A stretch of DNA of 64,000 nucleotides, taken from assembly GCA_903893795.1 (NCBI GenBank), contig CAITNO010000035.1:124001-188000 (forward strand), given 5' to 3'. Below, in pieces: positions 17,722-27,104 of the stretch. The DNA comes from Candidatus Hydrogenedentota bacterium. GTDB taxonomy: Bacteria; Hydrogenedentota; Hydrogenedentia; Hydrogenedentales; CAITNO01. The notes below the pieces were generated by a model. It saw nothing but the letters and a program-made list of their open reading frames with translations. It was not told the DNA's origin and made no database searches. The position numbers and the translations under genes are program-made. Position 1 is the stretch's first letter. The number at the start of each line of letters is the position of its first letter.

Positions 17722-18954
17722 ATGCGACTCGAACATGACTTCGACTATCTCTGCAACGGCTGCGGCCACACCGCGCCAGTGAGCAGTCCGTTCATTTGCC
17801 CGGCCTGCGGCGAGCCGATGAGCCTGCGCGCCCATGCGCCCTATAGCGATATTGAGATGCGCCAGACACCGCGGTCCATGTGGGACTATTTCCGGCTGCT
17901 GCCCGTTGAGCGGCGCGACCATGTGGTGACGCTGGGCGAGGGCGCCACGCCGCTCGCGGACGCGCCGCGTCTGGCCCAGCGCTACGGTTTGGGCGAGGTG
18001 CGCATCAAGAATGAAATGGCCAACCCCACCGGCTCCTTCAAAGACCGGCAGGTGTCGGTGGGCATCAGCCACGCCGTTGAAACCGGCCGGGACACCGTTG
18101 CGGTGGTCTCCTCGGGCAATGTGGGCGTGGCCACTGCCGCCTATGCCGCCCGTGCCGGGTTGCGGGCCGTGCTTTTCATGCACGGCCAGGCGGGCGCGGG
18201 CAAGATTGCCCAGGCCGCCGCGCACGGCGCCACCGTGCTCCGCATCGACACGCCCGCGCCGAGCGAGGCGTTCCGGCTGTGTCTCGAAGCCTGCGAGCAA
18301 TGGGGCTGGGCGCACCTGTCCACGGCGGGCATGTACGAACCCTGGAACGTGGAGGGGGCCAAGACCATCGCCTACGAAATCTGGCAGCAGTACCAGTGCG
18401 AACTGCCCGAGTGGGTCGTGGCGCCCGTCGGGGGCGGCGGGCTGCTCGGCGGCATCTGGCGCGGCTTCCTGGACCTGGTGCGCTTGGGGCTGATCGAGAA
18501 GCCGCCGCGCCTCGCGGGCATGCAGGCCGCAGGCTGTGCGCCCTTCGTGAAGGCCATCGATGATGGCACCCCCTTCCTCGAAACGCTCAAGCACCCCTGG
18601 CCCAATCCAAAGACGATTGCAGGCGGCATCGCCGACGACATCATCTTCGACGGCCACACCGTGCTGCCGGCCGTGCGGACCACCAACGGCGCCGCCATTG
18701 CCGTGGAGGATTCCGCCATCGAGGAAGGCGCGCATATCCTCGCCCGTGACGAGGGCCTGCTTTGTGAACTGACCTGCGCTGGCGTCATCCCCGCACTGGC
18801 CCTCTTGCCCGGTGCGGACAGGAACACCCGCGTCTGCTGCGTGGTCACCGGCAACGGGATGAAGGAAATGGACTACTACCGGAAACTGGTCCCAGAGCCC
18901 GTGCGCATCCCCCCGACGCTGGAAGCGGTGGCGGCGGCGATAGGCAACGCGTGA
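17722..18954 (+). CDS. thrC: Threonine synthase family PLP-dependent enzyme
   Basis: ATG 17722 is chosen because GAGG lies eight bases upstream and the protein begins at the zinc ribbon. The longer frame from 17611 overlaps the preceding gene and adds no homologous sequence. The product is 410 residues. Cys11, Cys14, Cys26 and Cys29 form the N-terminal zinc-ribbon found in many threonine synthases. The PLP lysine is Lys107 in NPTGSFKDR. SSGNVGVA and the phosphate-binding loop GGGGLLGG follow. The expected reaction is O-phosphohomoserine to threonine plus phosphate, in the cytoplasm. A related PLP lyase of the same fold cannot be excluded. It is the only obvious housekeeping amino-acid gene in the region; its stop is 17 bases from the convergent WD40 gene. 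Confidence 0.8.
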   Translation: MRLEHDFDYLCNGCGHTAPVSSPFICPACGEPMSLRAHAPYSDIEMRQTPRSMWDYFRLLPVERRDHVVTLGEGATPLADAPRLAQRYGLGEVRIKNEMANPTGSFKDRQVSVGISHAVETGRDTVAVVSSGNVGVATAAYAARAGLRAVLFMHGQAGAGKIAQAAAHGATVLRIDTPAPSEAFRLCLEACEQWGWAHLSTAGMYEPWNVEGAKTIAYEIWQQYQCELPEWVVAPVGGGGLLGGIWRGFLDLVRLGLIEKPPRLAGMQAAGCAPFVKAIDDGTPFLETLKHPWPNPKTIAGGIADDIIFDGHTVLPAVRTTNGAAIAVEDSAIEEGAHILARDEGLLCELTCAGVIPALALLPGADRNTRVCCVVTGNGMKEMDYYRKLVPEPVRIPPTLEAVAAAIGNA

Positions 18955-18971
18955 ACTGCGGTCTGCGCAAC

Positions 18972-21392
18972 CTATCGGCGTCGCCGTTGTTTGGCCGCGC
19001 CGCCCAACCCCAGAACCACAACCAGCGCCGCGAACCCAAAGCCGCTGAGGAGCGGCACAGGGACGAATATGAAGTCCACGGTGTTGTCTGTACTGGTTGA
19101 GGCGACGGTGTTCGCGTTGCCCCACAAATCCTTCACCGCGCCGATTGGAATTTCCGCAGTCACGGTGCCGGACGATGTCATTCCGACAACTGCCGCATTA
19201 TATGTGATGTCGTCGGACCTGGTCAGCGAAACAGTCTTCGCGCCTCCTGCCGTGCCGCCAATCACCACGTCAGTGCCCGTGAAAGTCGAAAAGTCTATTC
19301 TTTCGCTGAATATTATCGTGAAGTTGACGGGAGAAACGCTGGCCGGATTGGCCTGCGAAGCCGCCCGGTTGATGGTTATCGTCGGCGGTGTGGTATCGAT
19401 GGCGTCCCAAAGCTTCGCGGTCCCGTCCTCCGATCCTGTCAGCACTTTCGTGCCGTCAGGCGAGAATGCCACTGAAGTTGCCGCGCTAACATGTCCTGCA
19501 AGCCGCTGATTCAGCAGGGAATTATCGAGATCCCTTAGAGATGCACTCCCATCCGACATGCCGATGACCAGCTTTGTGCTGTTCGGTGAAAACGCCGCAG
19601 AAGTTACACCAACGCCGACATAGGATTTTGTGCCAGCCGGTGACAACGCCGCCGGATTTGCGTCACCGTAGATCCGCGAATTGAAACCGCTTTGTTTACC
19701 CGAAATCACGTCCCAGATGGTCGCATAGTAACGGTCATACCAGCCCAACTCAGTGAATTCCAGGTAGCCGCACGTTCCGGCAAACACTTTTGTTCCATCG
19801 GGTGAAAAGGCTACGGCTCTGACGCCGTAGTAAACGGAATAGGGCACAAATGTGTTGATGATTTCGCCCGTTGCCGCGTTCCACAGTTTTGCGCTGCCGT
19901 CCTCCGATCCGGTCAGTACTTTTGACCCGTCCGGCGAGAATGCCACTGCATTTACGGTCTGTGAATGTCCGGAATAGGTTTGAATGACGGCACCCGTTGC
20001 CGTGTCCCAAAGGTTGGCTGCGACGCCTCCGCCTGTGAGCAGACGGGTTCCGTCCGGCGAAAGGACGGCCGAGTCTATGGGAGTCAATGAATCGGTGAGA
20101 GTACGGATCACGTTGCCCGTCACGGGATCCCATATTTTGGCCACACCATATCCTGCGGTAAAAACCTTGGTTCCATCAGAGGAGAACCCAACGGAGTATG
20201 CAGTGTTCAAATCTCCCGAAAGGGTCCGGATGACGGTGGCGGGTTCCGCATTGCACAGGATTGCCTTGCCGCTAATAGACCCGACCAGCACCTTGGCTCC
20301 ATCCGGCGAAAACGCCACCGAGGTTACCCCGGGGGAGTAGCCCGCAAAAGTCTTCAATTCCGTGCCCGTTACCGTGTCCCATAATTTCAGGCACTGGGCA
20401 CATTCGGCAAGGATGCTTCCATTGCCCGGTAGGAAGGCAACTGCGCGCACAGTGCCCGGATGTCCGGTGAAGCTGCGAAGCTGCACACCCGTTGCCACGT
20501 CCCATAATAGGGCCGTATGGTCAGCCGAACCGGTGACCGCTTGTTTCCCGTCTGACGAAAATGCCACTGCCCATACGGCGCCTGTGTGTCCCGTGAGGGA
20601 CCGCGCTTCAGCGCCTGATGCCGCATCCCATAGTTTGGCCGTGGTGTCGTCGGAAGCGGTCAGCACTTGCGTTCCGTCCGGCGAGACGGCCACGCAGCGG
20701 ACCGCGCCCGTGTGGCCGGTAAAGTTGCGCAACACCTCCCCTGTTGCGGCATTCCACAATTTGGCCGTTTTATCGGCCGAAGCAGTGAGCACCTGTGTCC
20801 CGTCCTGCGAGAAGGCCGCAGCGTACACCTTATCGGTATGCCCGGTGAAGATGCGCAGTTGTGCGCCTGTTGCCGCATCCCACAGTATTGCCGTTTTGTC
20901 ATCTGAACCGGTGATCACCCTTGTTCCGTCCGGCGAGAATATCGCGCTGTTCACTCCGTCCGTGTGCCCGGTCGATGTCCACAGTTCCGTGCCTGTCGCA
21001 GCATCCCATAATTTCACGGACCTGTCATTCGCCGCGCTGAATAACTTGGTCCCGTCCGGCGAATATGCCACGCAATTTATTTGAAAGCGCTGTGCGGCGG
21101 AGATGCGGACAACTGTGCCCGTAGCAATATCCCAAATCCGCAATCTGGCGTCAAGGGAACTGCCCGAGCCGGCGACGAACTTCGTGCCATCGGGAGACAA
21201 GGCTGCATTCGAGGTGAGGGGGCCGTAGGCATACTCCTTGAGCGGAGTGGAAACAGTGTCCTTCTCGATGAGCTTGTCCATGCCGCCAGCGGACCCGGTG
21301 TCTTTCGGGTTTGCTGCCATGGTCGCGACAGAAAGCAACAACGCAAGCACTGTGATTCCGAACATCCTGCCCCAAGACCGTTTCCGCGACAT
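18972..21392 (-). CDS. Fourteen-unit WD40 surface protein with C-terminal sorting signal
   Basis: ATG 21392 follows GGAGGAG by about seven bases. The product is 806 residues. The signal peptide (about 1-28, ending ATMAA) is followed by 14 WD40-like units, enough for two seven-bladed propellers. Canonical units read GHTDGVNSAIFSPDGTRVITGS; units 12 and 13 are irregular and carry insertions. After the propellers an Ig-like domain starts TTPPTITINRAASQ. The C-terminus VPVPLLSGFGFAALVVVLGL followed by KQRRRR is a PEP-CTERM/IPTL-like tripartite signal: short motif, hydrophobic helix, basic tail. I infer export and membrane or surface attachment. The plan matches the WD40 protein on the mobile element at 44824-47208. 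The function is unknown. Confidence 0.88.
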   Translation of the reverse strand: MSRKRSWGRMFGITVLALLLSVATMAANPKDTGSAGGMDKLIEKDTVSTPLKEYAYGPLTSNAALSPDGTKFVAGSGSSLDARLRIWDIATGTVVRISAAQRFQINCVAYSPDGTKLFSAANDRSVKLWDAATGTELWTSTGHTDGVNSAIFSPDGTRVITGSDDKTAILWDAATGAQLRIFTGHTDKVYAAAFSQDGTQVLTASADKTAKLWNAATGEVLRNFTGHTGAVRCVAVSPDGTQVLTASDDTTAKLWDAASGAEARSLTGHTGAVWAVAFSSDGKQAVTGSADHTALLWDVATGVQLRSFTGHPGTVRAVAFLPGNGSILAECAQCLKLWDTVTGTELKTFAGYSPGVTSVAFSPDGAKVLVGSISGKAILCNAEPATVIRTLSGDLNTAYSVGFSSDGTKVFTAGYGVAKIWDPVTGNVIRTLTDSLTPIDSAVLSPDGTRLLTGGGVAANLWDTATGAVIQTYSGHSQTVNAVAFSPDGSKVLTGSEDGSAKLWNAATGEIINTFVPYSVYYGVRAVAFSPDGTKVFAGTCGYLEFTELGWYDRYYATIWDVISGKQSGFNSRIYGDANPAALSPAGTKSYVGVGVTSAAFSPNSTKLVIGMSDGSASLRDLDNSLLNQRLAGHVSAATSVAFSPDGTKVLTGSEDGTAKLWDAIDTTPPTITINRAASQANPASVSPVNFTIIFSERIDFSTFTGTDVVIGGTAGGAKTVSLTRSDDITYNAAVVGMTSSGTVTAEIPIGAVKDLWGNANTVASTSTDNTVDFIFVPVPLLSGFGFAALVVVLGLGGAAKQRRRR

Positions 21393-21569
21393 GCCGCATC
21401 TCCTCCCTTGGTTGGCTTTGCGACGATTTCCCTACCGCAATGCGTCATTGTCAGCCACCATGGCCGCAGTCTCACACAAACTGTAGTCTTCATGCACGTG
21501 CGCATTCAACATGAATTTGCCGTCTGGAGCTTGACGGTTTGCTTCTGTTCAGGAGCATGCGCCCCTGGA

Positions 21570-21806
21570 CTACAGAATGTCTTTCTTGCCGGGCACGATG
21601 TCGGAAACTTTGGCCATGGCGCGAAGGAACTTCTTCTTGTCGGCACGTGAGCCCCTCGGTGTAAGATAAACTTCCGTTTCCAGGGCGGCGACTTTCTCCG
21701 CAATGGCCAGGGTGACCAGTTGGTTGATGGAAATGCTTTCGCGTTCCGCCAGTTTTCGGATTTCCTCATGCAGTGAGTCCGGCAGGCGCAGGCTGATCGT
21801 GCTCAT
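21570..21806 (-). CDS. Ribbon-helix-helix antitoxin-like protein
   Basis: ATG 21806 follows GGAG by eight bases. The product is 78 residues. MSTISLRLPDSLHEEIRKLA is a ribbon-helix-helix N-terminus, with the beta strand ISLRLP and a SINQLVTLAIAEK helix as in CopG/HicB-type antitoxins. Its start codon overlaps the stop of an upstream PIN-domain remnant in an ATGA arrangement, the usual coupling of a toxin-antitoxin operon. Because the toxin has lost its N-terminal half, this antitoxin is probably an orphan. Such proteins can remain as DNA-binding autorepressors. Confidence 0.75.
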   Translation of the reverse strand: MSTISLRLPDSLHEEIRKLAERESISINQLVTLAIAEKVAALETEVYLTPRGSRADKKKFLRAMAKVSDIVPGKKDIL

Positions 21807-22039
21807 GGTTTTACTCCAATCTCGGCGAGAAAGGCCTGCGGTGTCATTATCCTGACGCCAAACCGTTCCGCGCCGTCAAAATCCCGACGGTTGAAAGTAA
21901 CAATGCGGCTGCAACCGGCAGCCACGGCGGTCTCCAAGACCATGTCATCCTTGGGGTCTTTCAAAACGGACCGCCATAGGTAGAATATCGTTGCGGCAAC
22001 AGCCTGCCCACAGAGATACTCGATAACAGCATGCCTATA
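21803..22039 (-). pseudogene. N-terminally truncated PIN-domain toxin
   Basis: The frame that ends at TGA 21803 is open up to a TAA at 22040-22042 and has no usable start near its beginning. It encodes VIEYLCGQAVAATIFYLWR, then SVLKDPKDDMVLETAVAAG, then IVTFNRRDFDGAERFGVRIM, then TPQAFLAEIG. This is the C-terminal half of a PIN-family toxin. It keeps the acidic pair in KDPKDD and the C-terminal TPxxFL motif, but lacks the N-terminal LLDTN segment that holds the first catalytic Asp. About 75 residues are missing. The stop overlaps the antitoxin start. I call it a deletion remnant of a type II toxin-antitoxin pair. Confidence 0.72.
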
Positions 22040-22082
22040 TTATTGCATGACCCAACGCTTTTCTAACATCCGAGGGGTTTTG

Positions 22083-22111
22083 GCAAAAGAGGAAAACCGT
22101 GACCACGGTTT
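22083..22111 (-). terminator. Rho-independent terminator of the minus-strand gene 22183-23673
   Basis: AAACCGT (22094-22100) and ACGGTTT (22105-22111) form a seven-pair stem with a four-base loop. Read on the minus strand, the stem is followed by a T-rich run (A-rich at 22083-22095 on the plus strand). It lies about 70 bases after the stop of the gene. Confidence 0.5.
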
Positions 22112-22182
22112 CCCATGGCCACGGTCTTGTCATACTGCGTCTCGGCCTCGTCAGCGCGCCAATTCGCGCGGTGCGTTCCAGC

Positions 22183-23673
22183 CTATTTGACTACCAGATT
22201 GATGTAATCGTTGTACACCACGGAAACATTTCCCACGGCGTCGCGGAACTGCGCGCGCACCGTCTGATGTCCCGGTGTCGCCAGCGGCAGCGTGTAGGCC
22301 TTGGGCGACACGGGCGGTTCCCAGGCGCTCCAGTGGGCACCGTCATCGCTGAAGCGCATGCGTGTCACGCCGGACCCCGTTCCATCGGACCATTTCAGTT
22401 TGAGCGACACATTCCGTGAGGTGGTGGTTGACGCACCGTTGTTGATAAGGATGCTGCCGGTGGGCACCGCCGTGTCGAGCCGGACATAATCTCTGAAGGC
22501 TGCGGAGCGATAGCCCTTCTGGTCCAGGAACTGCACCCGCACCGTCTTGTAGCCGTCCGGCGGCGACGGCAGCGTGTAGGCGCGGGTTGCCACAGGCGTT
22601 TCCCAGGCACCCCAATGGGCACCGTCATCGCTGAAGCGCATGCGCGTGACCCCTGTTCCCGAACCTCCCCCCCAGGTGATTTTCAGCGTGACTTGGGGAT
22701 TGTTGGTGCCGGATAGATTGTCATTGATGACGATGGAGCCCGTGATGGGAATCGCCGGGGGGAACACGGCCGGGTTCAGTTCCGCGGCGATGGTCACGGC
22801 CGCACCCTGAGCGTTGAAATAATTGTATTCCTCCAGGTTCGTGTAATGGTCTCCGTCGGCATCACCGCCCGGGCCGAGAATGGACGGGAACCCTGTGGTG
22901 ACCGAGGCCACGCCGCCTTCCGGAATAGCCACGCCGATATCGGCCAACTGTTCCAGAAGCTTGTTCAGTCCGGCCAGGGTGTTCGCATTGCCCTCGGTGG
23001 CGTAACCGGCGAGGACCGTCGCCATGCTGGTCGGCAGATAGGGGGCCAGCAGGATGACGGACACGCGCTGGTCGGTCGGAATGCCCAGAACTGGAACCTG
23101 GGAAAGGGCCGTGGTCAGCAGCACTTTGAAGAAGTTGAAGTTGGCCTTGTATGCCGCCAGCACATCCGCATTGGTCACGCCCCCGGTCTTCGCGGGGTCC
23201 AGTGCATAGGTGTTGTTCAGCACGGCGGCCAGCAGTCCCAGTTCAAATTCACCGTCGGGGATGCCGTTGGGCGTCACCGAAAGCTCTCCGGGCAGGGGGC
23301 TGGGATTGATTGGACCATTCATGTCGGTGGTGCACTGAAAAAACGGTGCATAGGGGGCGTAATGCTCCGACAAACTCCAGAGTCCGTTCAGCGAACAGCT
23401 TGCCGTGTCGAACGCGGCACAGAAATCCCAGTTCCCGTCGGCGGGCCAGCTTGTCACCGGATTGTCCAGGTGGGGAAGCAGCGCGAAGACCGGCATGGAC
23501 CCCGCCTCTTTGCAGGTGGCGGGGGCCCCGTAGGGGGTGGTCAGCACACCTGTCCCGTTTGGACAGGGGCTTGTCAGCGGTGAGTGCGGCACATCCGCCA
23601 CGGCGAAGGCGGTTCCGCAGATGATGCATGCCAGAACAGGCACGCCAATTCCAGTTGCGATTCTCCCAAACAT
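22183..23673 (-). CDS. Secreted protein with calcium-binding spacer and two Ig-like modules
   Basis: ATG 23673 follows AGGAGG by nine bases. The product is 496 residues. The signal peptide (MFGRIATGIGVPVLACIICG) ends near AFA-V. The N-terminal half (about 25-265) is Cys-containing and matches no family I recognise (CPNGTGVLTTPYGAPATC). Near residue 272 DADGDHYTNLEEYNYF is a thrombospondin-type-3/EF-like calcium loop, common as a spacer in this kind of genome. The C-terminal about 190 residues are the same two Ig-like modules as in the WD40 array (MRFSDDGAHWGAWET and MRFSDDGAHWSAWEP). This shows the double module is a portable unit joined to different N-termini. The role is inferred as extracellular; the ligand is unknown. 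Confidence 0.82.
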   Translation of the reverse strand: MFGRIATGIGVPVLACIICGTAFAVADVPHSPLTSPCPNGTGVLTTPYGAPATCKEAGSMPVFALLPHLDNPVTSWPADGNWDFCAAFDTASCSLNGLWSLSEHYAPYAPFFQCTTDMNGPINPSPLPGELSVTPNGIPDGEFELGLLAAVLNNTYALDPAKTGGVTNADVLAAYKANFNFFKVLLTTALSQVPVLGIPTDQRVSVILLAPYLPTSMATVLAGYATEGNANTLAGLNKLLEQLADIGVAIPEGGVASVTTGFPSILGPGGDADGDHYTNLEEYNYFNAQGAAVTIAAELNPAVFPPAIPITGSIVINDNLSGTNNPQVTLKITWGGGSGTGVTRMRFSDDGAHWGAWETPVATRAYTLPSPPDGYKTVRVQFLDQKGYRSAAFRDYVRLDTAVPTGSILINNGASTTTSRNVSLKLKWSDGTGSGVTRMRFSDDGAHWSAWEPPVSPKAYTLPLATPGHQTVRAQFRDAVGNVSVVYNDYINLVVK

Positions 23674-24341
23674 GTAGTTGATCCTCCTAGTTGTGCAAAG
23701 TTGCAAGTCACCCACGCCCGAATCTGTCGGCATCGGCAAATGTGCCGATGCCATGCCCGAAAAACACGTACGCCCAATATTGAATATCGAACTGGAATTG
23801 CCCGCCAATCCGATATTCTTTCAACCCACTAAAGAGTAGATTACACCAAAGAACTAACCCTGTCAATAGGATTTGATAGGGAGCTAAGATTAAGCCTGTG
23901 TCTATACTATTATTGGTTGCACCTATCCTTTGTTGCCGCGCAACAGCTTTTCCTGCAGACCAACCCATAACCAAACATAAACACCCAAAGGCCTTCATTT
24001 ATTCCCACTCCAATTTCCAGCCAGAACCTCGCGCGGATTGGTCTTCTCTTTCGGTGTTCTCTATCCCTCTCGGAGCGGGATAGACACCCTCTGTGCTGAC
24101 AAGATCTCGTAAAAATGAAACAATGCACCCGGCACCAGGGAAGAACCGGAATTATGGCTGAAGGCTCCCGGTCCGGCATGCCAGTCATGGCTGTTGAGGT
24201 CTGCCATTCGGGCGCTCAATAGAGAGTGGACCGCCCGGTTTTATTTTCCATCCTTCGTGAAATGTTCGCTTTCACAACTGGTATACTAGCCGTACCAGTT
24301 CAGTCGGCCCTTGGCCGCATATTCACAAGGAATGGATACAC
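23674..24341. other. AT-richer divergent intergenic region; no gene seen
   Basis: These 668 bases separate two divergent genes and are visibly richer in A and T than the flanks, especially 23750-24000. Short open frames on both strands lack family resemblance. The region holds the binding site for the gene at 23673 and a palindrome near 24276-24300. It probably carries promoters for both neighbours, but I could not define a reliable -35/-10 pair. Confidence 0.45.
24276..24300. promoter_or_regulatory. Palindrome overlapping a TATACT box upstream of the PKD lipoprotein
   Basis: AACTGGTA (24276-24283) and TACCAGTT (24293-24300) are perfect inverted arms separated by nine bases. The sequence TATACT at 24282-24287, a possible -10, overlaps the left arm. 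The site lies 42 bases before the ATG at 24342, a position suited to an operator or to a hairpin in the leader. Confidence 0.35.
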
Positions 24342-26795
24342 ATGAAGAAGCGTGCGGCGTGTTCGTTTGCGGTCGGGGTCATCCTGGCCTGTTTGAGCGG
24401 CTGCAGCCCGTCGGGCAAACCGGTGGCGGATTTCAGTGTTGACCCCGCAACCGGCACCGTGCCGCTGTCCGTGACGTTCACCAATCTCTCGACAGGCGGC
24501 GGACCCTTTGCCATCACCTGGGAGTGGGACTTCGGCGACGGCAGCAGCCTCTCAAATGAGCAGTCGCCGAGTCACGCCTATGCCGCGCCGGGTTCCTACA
24601 GCGTGACGCTGCGGATGGACACCTGGCTGGGCAAGGCCGAGCTGACCAAAGCGGCGGCCGTGGTGGTGTCGGCCGTCAGGCCGACGGCCGCCTTTGACGC
24701 CACACCCCGCACCGGCACGGCGCCGGTCGAAGTGCAGTTCACCGATGCCAGCGTCGCCGGCACCGATGCCATCACGGGATGGCTCTGGGACTTCGGCGAT
24801 CAGGCGACATCGACCGAGCAGAACCCGAAACACCGGTACACTGCGGCGGGCGGATACACGGTGAAACTGACTGTCACCGCCGGAGCCTCCAGCAGCACTG
24901 CCACCAAGGCTGGCTTCGTTCTGGTGAATCCCGGCACGGTGCAGACGCCCACGCTGGCGCGCACATTCAGTGTCGCGCAGTACGTTCCCGGTGCAACAGT
25001 GGACGTGACCCTGACGCTGGACTATCCGGCCGCAGATATCACCGCGCTGGGCATCACAGAGCAGATACCCGCCGATTGGACCTTCCAGGGCGTGGTGGGC
25101 GGCACGGCGCCCAGCCTGGCCCACATTGACCCCGCCACCGGCGCGCTGGAGTTGCTGTACGTCACCGTGCCCCAGTTCCCCTTCGGGCTGACCTATCGTC
25201 TGCTCGCGCCCGCCGCGGCATCGGGACTCCAGACCTTCATCGGCAAGCTGTTGTACCGCACCGACGGCCCCCAGTTGGAGACCGGCGTGGTCCTATCCTC
25301 CATCGACGCCCAGCCAACCGTTGAAGGCGAGGGTGAAGGGGAGGGCGAAGGCGAGGCCCAGGTGGTGGACGGTGTTTACAACGCCGACTTTTCCACCGGA
25401 ACCCAGGGATGGGAGGCGGGCTTTGCCGACCTGCCCGCCGATTATAATCCGTCCTACTGGCAATTGGAATCGGGCCTGCGGGCCGTGCCGGTGTACACCT
25501 TTGCCGCCGCCAGCGCGCTCTATATTGCGGGCAACAACCACAGCGACGACCTTTTCATGTACTGCAAACGCCATGTCAGCGGTCTGGAACCGAACACCGA
25601 GTACCGCGTGGAATTCCAGCCCAGCTTCTTCAGCCCCTATCGTCAGGGCAGCGTGGGCATTGGCGGCAGTCCGGCCGATTCGGTCTACCTGAAGGCGGGC
25701 GCCTCCACGGTGGAGCCTCTCACGGTCGTGCAGGGTGAGGACTGGCTGGCCATGAACATCGACAAGGGCAACCAGGCGGTGGCCGGCGCCAACGCCGTGG
25801 TGCTCGGCACCATCGGCAAGCCCGACGACGGCACCGACAATTACGCGATGCTTGTCAAAGAGAGCAGCGAGAGCTTCACCGCAACCACCGATGCCGGGGG
25901 CGGTCTATGGCTCTTCTTCGGCACCGACTCGGGCTTTGAGGGGGCAACGAGCCTCTATTACACGGCCTTCAAGGCCACCTTCTCGGCCTACACCCCTCCC
26001 TTGGCCGCCTCCGCCACGCTGTTGACGGTAAAGCACACCACCTCCGGCGGGGACAGCTATACCCCGGGGCAAAATCTGGAGGTGACACTGCACGTGGACC
26101 GCATCGGCGATCAGCCTGTCACCTCGCTGTCCTGCTTGGAGACTCTGCCTTCCGGCTGGACCTACCATGGCCTGGTGTCGGGGCCCTTTCCGGAGACGGC
26201 CCCGAGCATCGGGGATGGGGCACCCCACTTCGTCTGGACAAGCTTCGTTCCCCGCATACCCTTCACCATCACCTACAGCGTGACCGTGCCGGCAGACCAG
26301 ACAGGGATACAGGATCTTTCCGGTTTCCTGATGTACAACACGGGGTCCAGCCTCTATCCCTCCGCCAATGACCTGATCCAGTTGCGTCCCACCACGGGGA
26401 ATGACACCTTTGTTTCCCTCGCGCGGCAGGTGAACCCTCCCGGCGTTTATTATCCCGGACAGCCAGTGGACATCACCCTCCGCTTCGAAAAGCACGGAGA
26501 CCAGTTGCTCTACGGCCTTGTGGGCTCGGACACCATCCCCGCGGGCTGGACCGTGCAAAGTGTGGACGGCGCCTCGCCGCCGCCCATTTGGAAAGTGCTG
26601 GCCGGAGGCGCTGGGGTGGAATATGGCTGGGTAACGGTTCCCACCTTTCCCGTCGAATTCACCTATCACCTTCTTCCCCCGGTGGGCGCCGCCGGGATGG
26701 TCCAAATCTTCGGCAAAGGCCTCTACCGCTTCAGCGGTCCCCAATTGGAGACCAATACCGAGCAGGTATTTCTGGTGCCGGGCATGATTCGATGA
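24342..26795 (+). CDS. PKD-domain lipoprotein with Glu-Gly linker and DUF11-like repeats
   Basis: ATG 24342 lies ten bases after AAGGA. The product is 817 residues. The lipobox LSGC puts the lipidated Cys at residue 21. Two PKD domains follow (about 28-110 and 115-195), each with the WDFGD motif (WEWDFGDGSS, WLWDFGDQAT). Three copies of a beta-rich domain with a TIPAGWTV-type motif (IPADWTFQGV, LPSGWTYHGL, IPAGWTVQSV) resemble DUF11-like surface repeats. The Glu-Gly linker VEGEGEGEGEGEAQ (about 326-339) and a carbohydrate-binding-like domain separate the first copy from the others. The protein is membrane-anchored and faces the outside; a role in adhesion or glycan binding is inferred. No enzymatic motif was seen. 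Confidence 0.85.
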   Translation: MKKRAACSFAVGVILACLSGCSPSGKPVADFSVDPATGTVPLSVTFTNLSTGGGPFAITWEWDFGDGSSLSNEQSPSHAYAAPGSYSVTLRMDTWLGKAELTKAAAVVVSAVRPTAAFDATPRTGTAPVEVQFTDASVAGTDAITGWLWDFGDQATSTEQNPKHRYTAAGGYTVKLTVTAGASSSTATKAGFVLVNPGTVQTPTLARTFSVAQYVPGATVDVTLTLDYPAADITALGITEQIPADWTFQGVVGGTAPSLAHIDPATGALELLYVTVPQFPFGLTYRLLAPAAASGLQTFIGKLLYRTDGPQLETGVVLSSIDAQPTVEGEGEGEGEGEAQVVDGVYNADFSTGTQGWEAGFADLPADYNPSYWQLESGLRAVPVYTFAAASALYIAGNNHSDDLFMYCKRHVSGLEPNTEYRVEFQPSFFSPYRQGSVGIGGSPADSVYLKAGASTVEPLTVVQGEDWLAMNIDKGNQAVAGANAVVLGTIGKPDDGTDNYAMLVKESSESFTATTDAGGGLWLFFGTDSGFEGATSLYYTAFKATFSAYTPPLAASATLLTVKHTTSGGDSYTPGQNLEVTLHVDRIGDQPVTSLSCLETLPSGWTYHGLVSGPFPETAPSIGDGAPHFVWTSFVPRIPFTITYSVTVPADQTGIQDLSGFLMYNTGSSLYPSANDLIQLRPTTGNDTFVSLARQVNPPGVYYPGQPVDITLRFEKHGDQLLYGLVGSDTIPAGWTVQSVDGASPPPIWKVLAGGAGVEYGWVTVPTFPVEFTYHLLPPVGAAGMVQIFGKGLYRFSGPQLETNTEQVFLVPGMIR

Positions 26796-27104
26796 ACGGA
26801 AGCGGAATAACCGACTTCAGCAAAGCAATGTCCTTGGTTCCCAGATTTCCGGGTCAAGAAGGCTTGCCTCAAAACAGGCGATTTGCCCTATATCGGGCGG
26901 TACGGCCTGTTCTTCGTGGTTTAAGAATAACTTCCATTGCAGCCATAAGCCATTGGTATAAAACCTCTTATATTCATCTGTGTCGGGGGTGGAAAATGCC
27001 TTTGAAAATGGCACGGCACTTGCATACCCACTCATGGTCATTTCGGCCAGCTATGGGAACCGGGAAGCACCTTCTCGGCAAAACGCGCATTTGGAGACGG
27101 TTGT
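26796..27104. other. Intergenic region upstream of the ABC operon; no gene seen
   Basis: No coding frame is convincing here. A TATAAA at 26957-26962, about 140 bases before the operon start, could be a -10, but no well-spaced -35 accompanies it. The final bases carry GGAG for the gene at 27105. Confidence 0.35.

Noticed and set aside
17464..19125. Minus-strand open frame spanning the threonine synthase gene
   Set aside because: Antisense reading; the plus strand has the PLP lysine motif and zinc ribbon.
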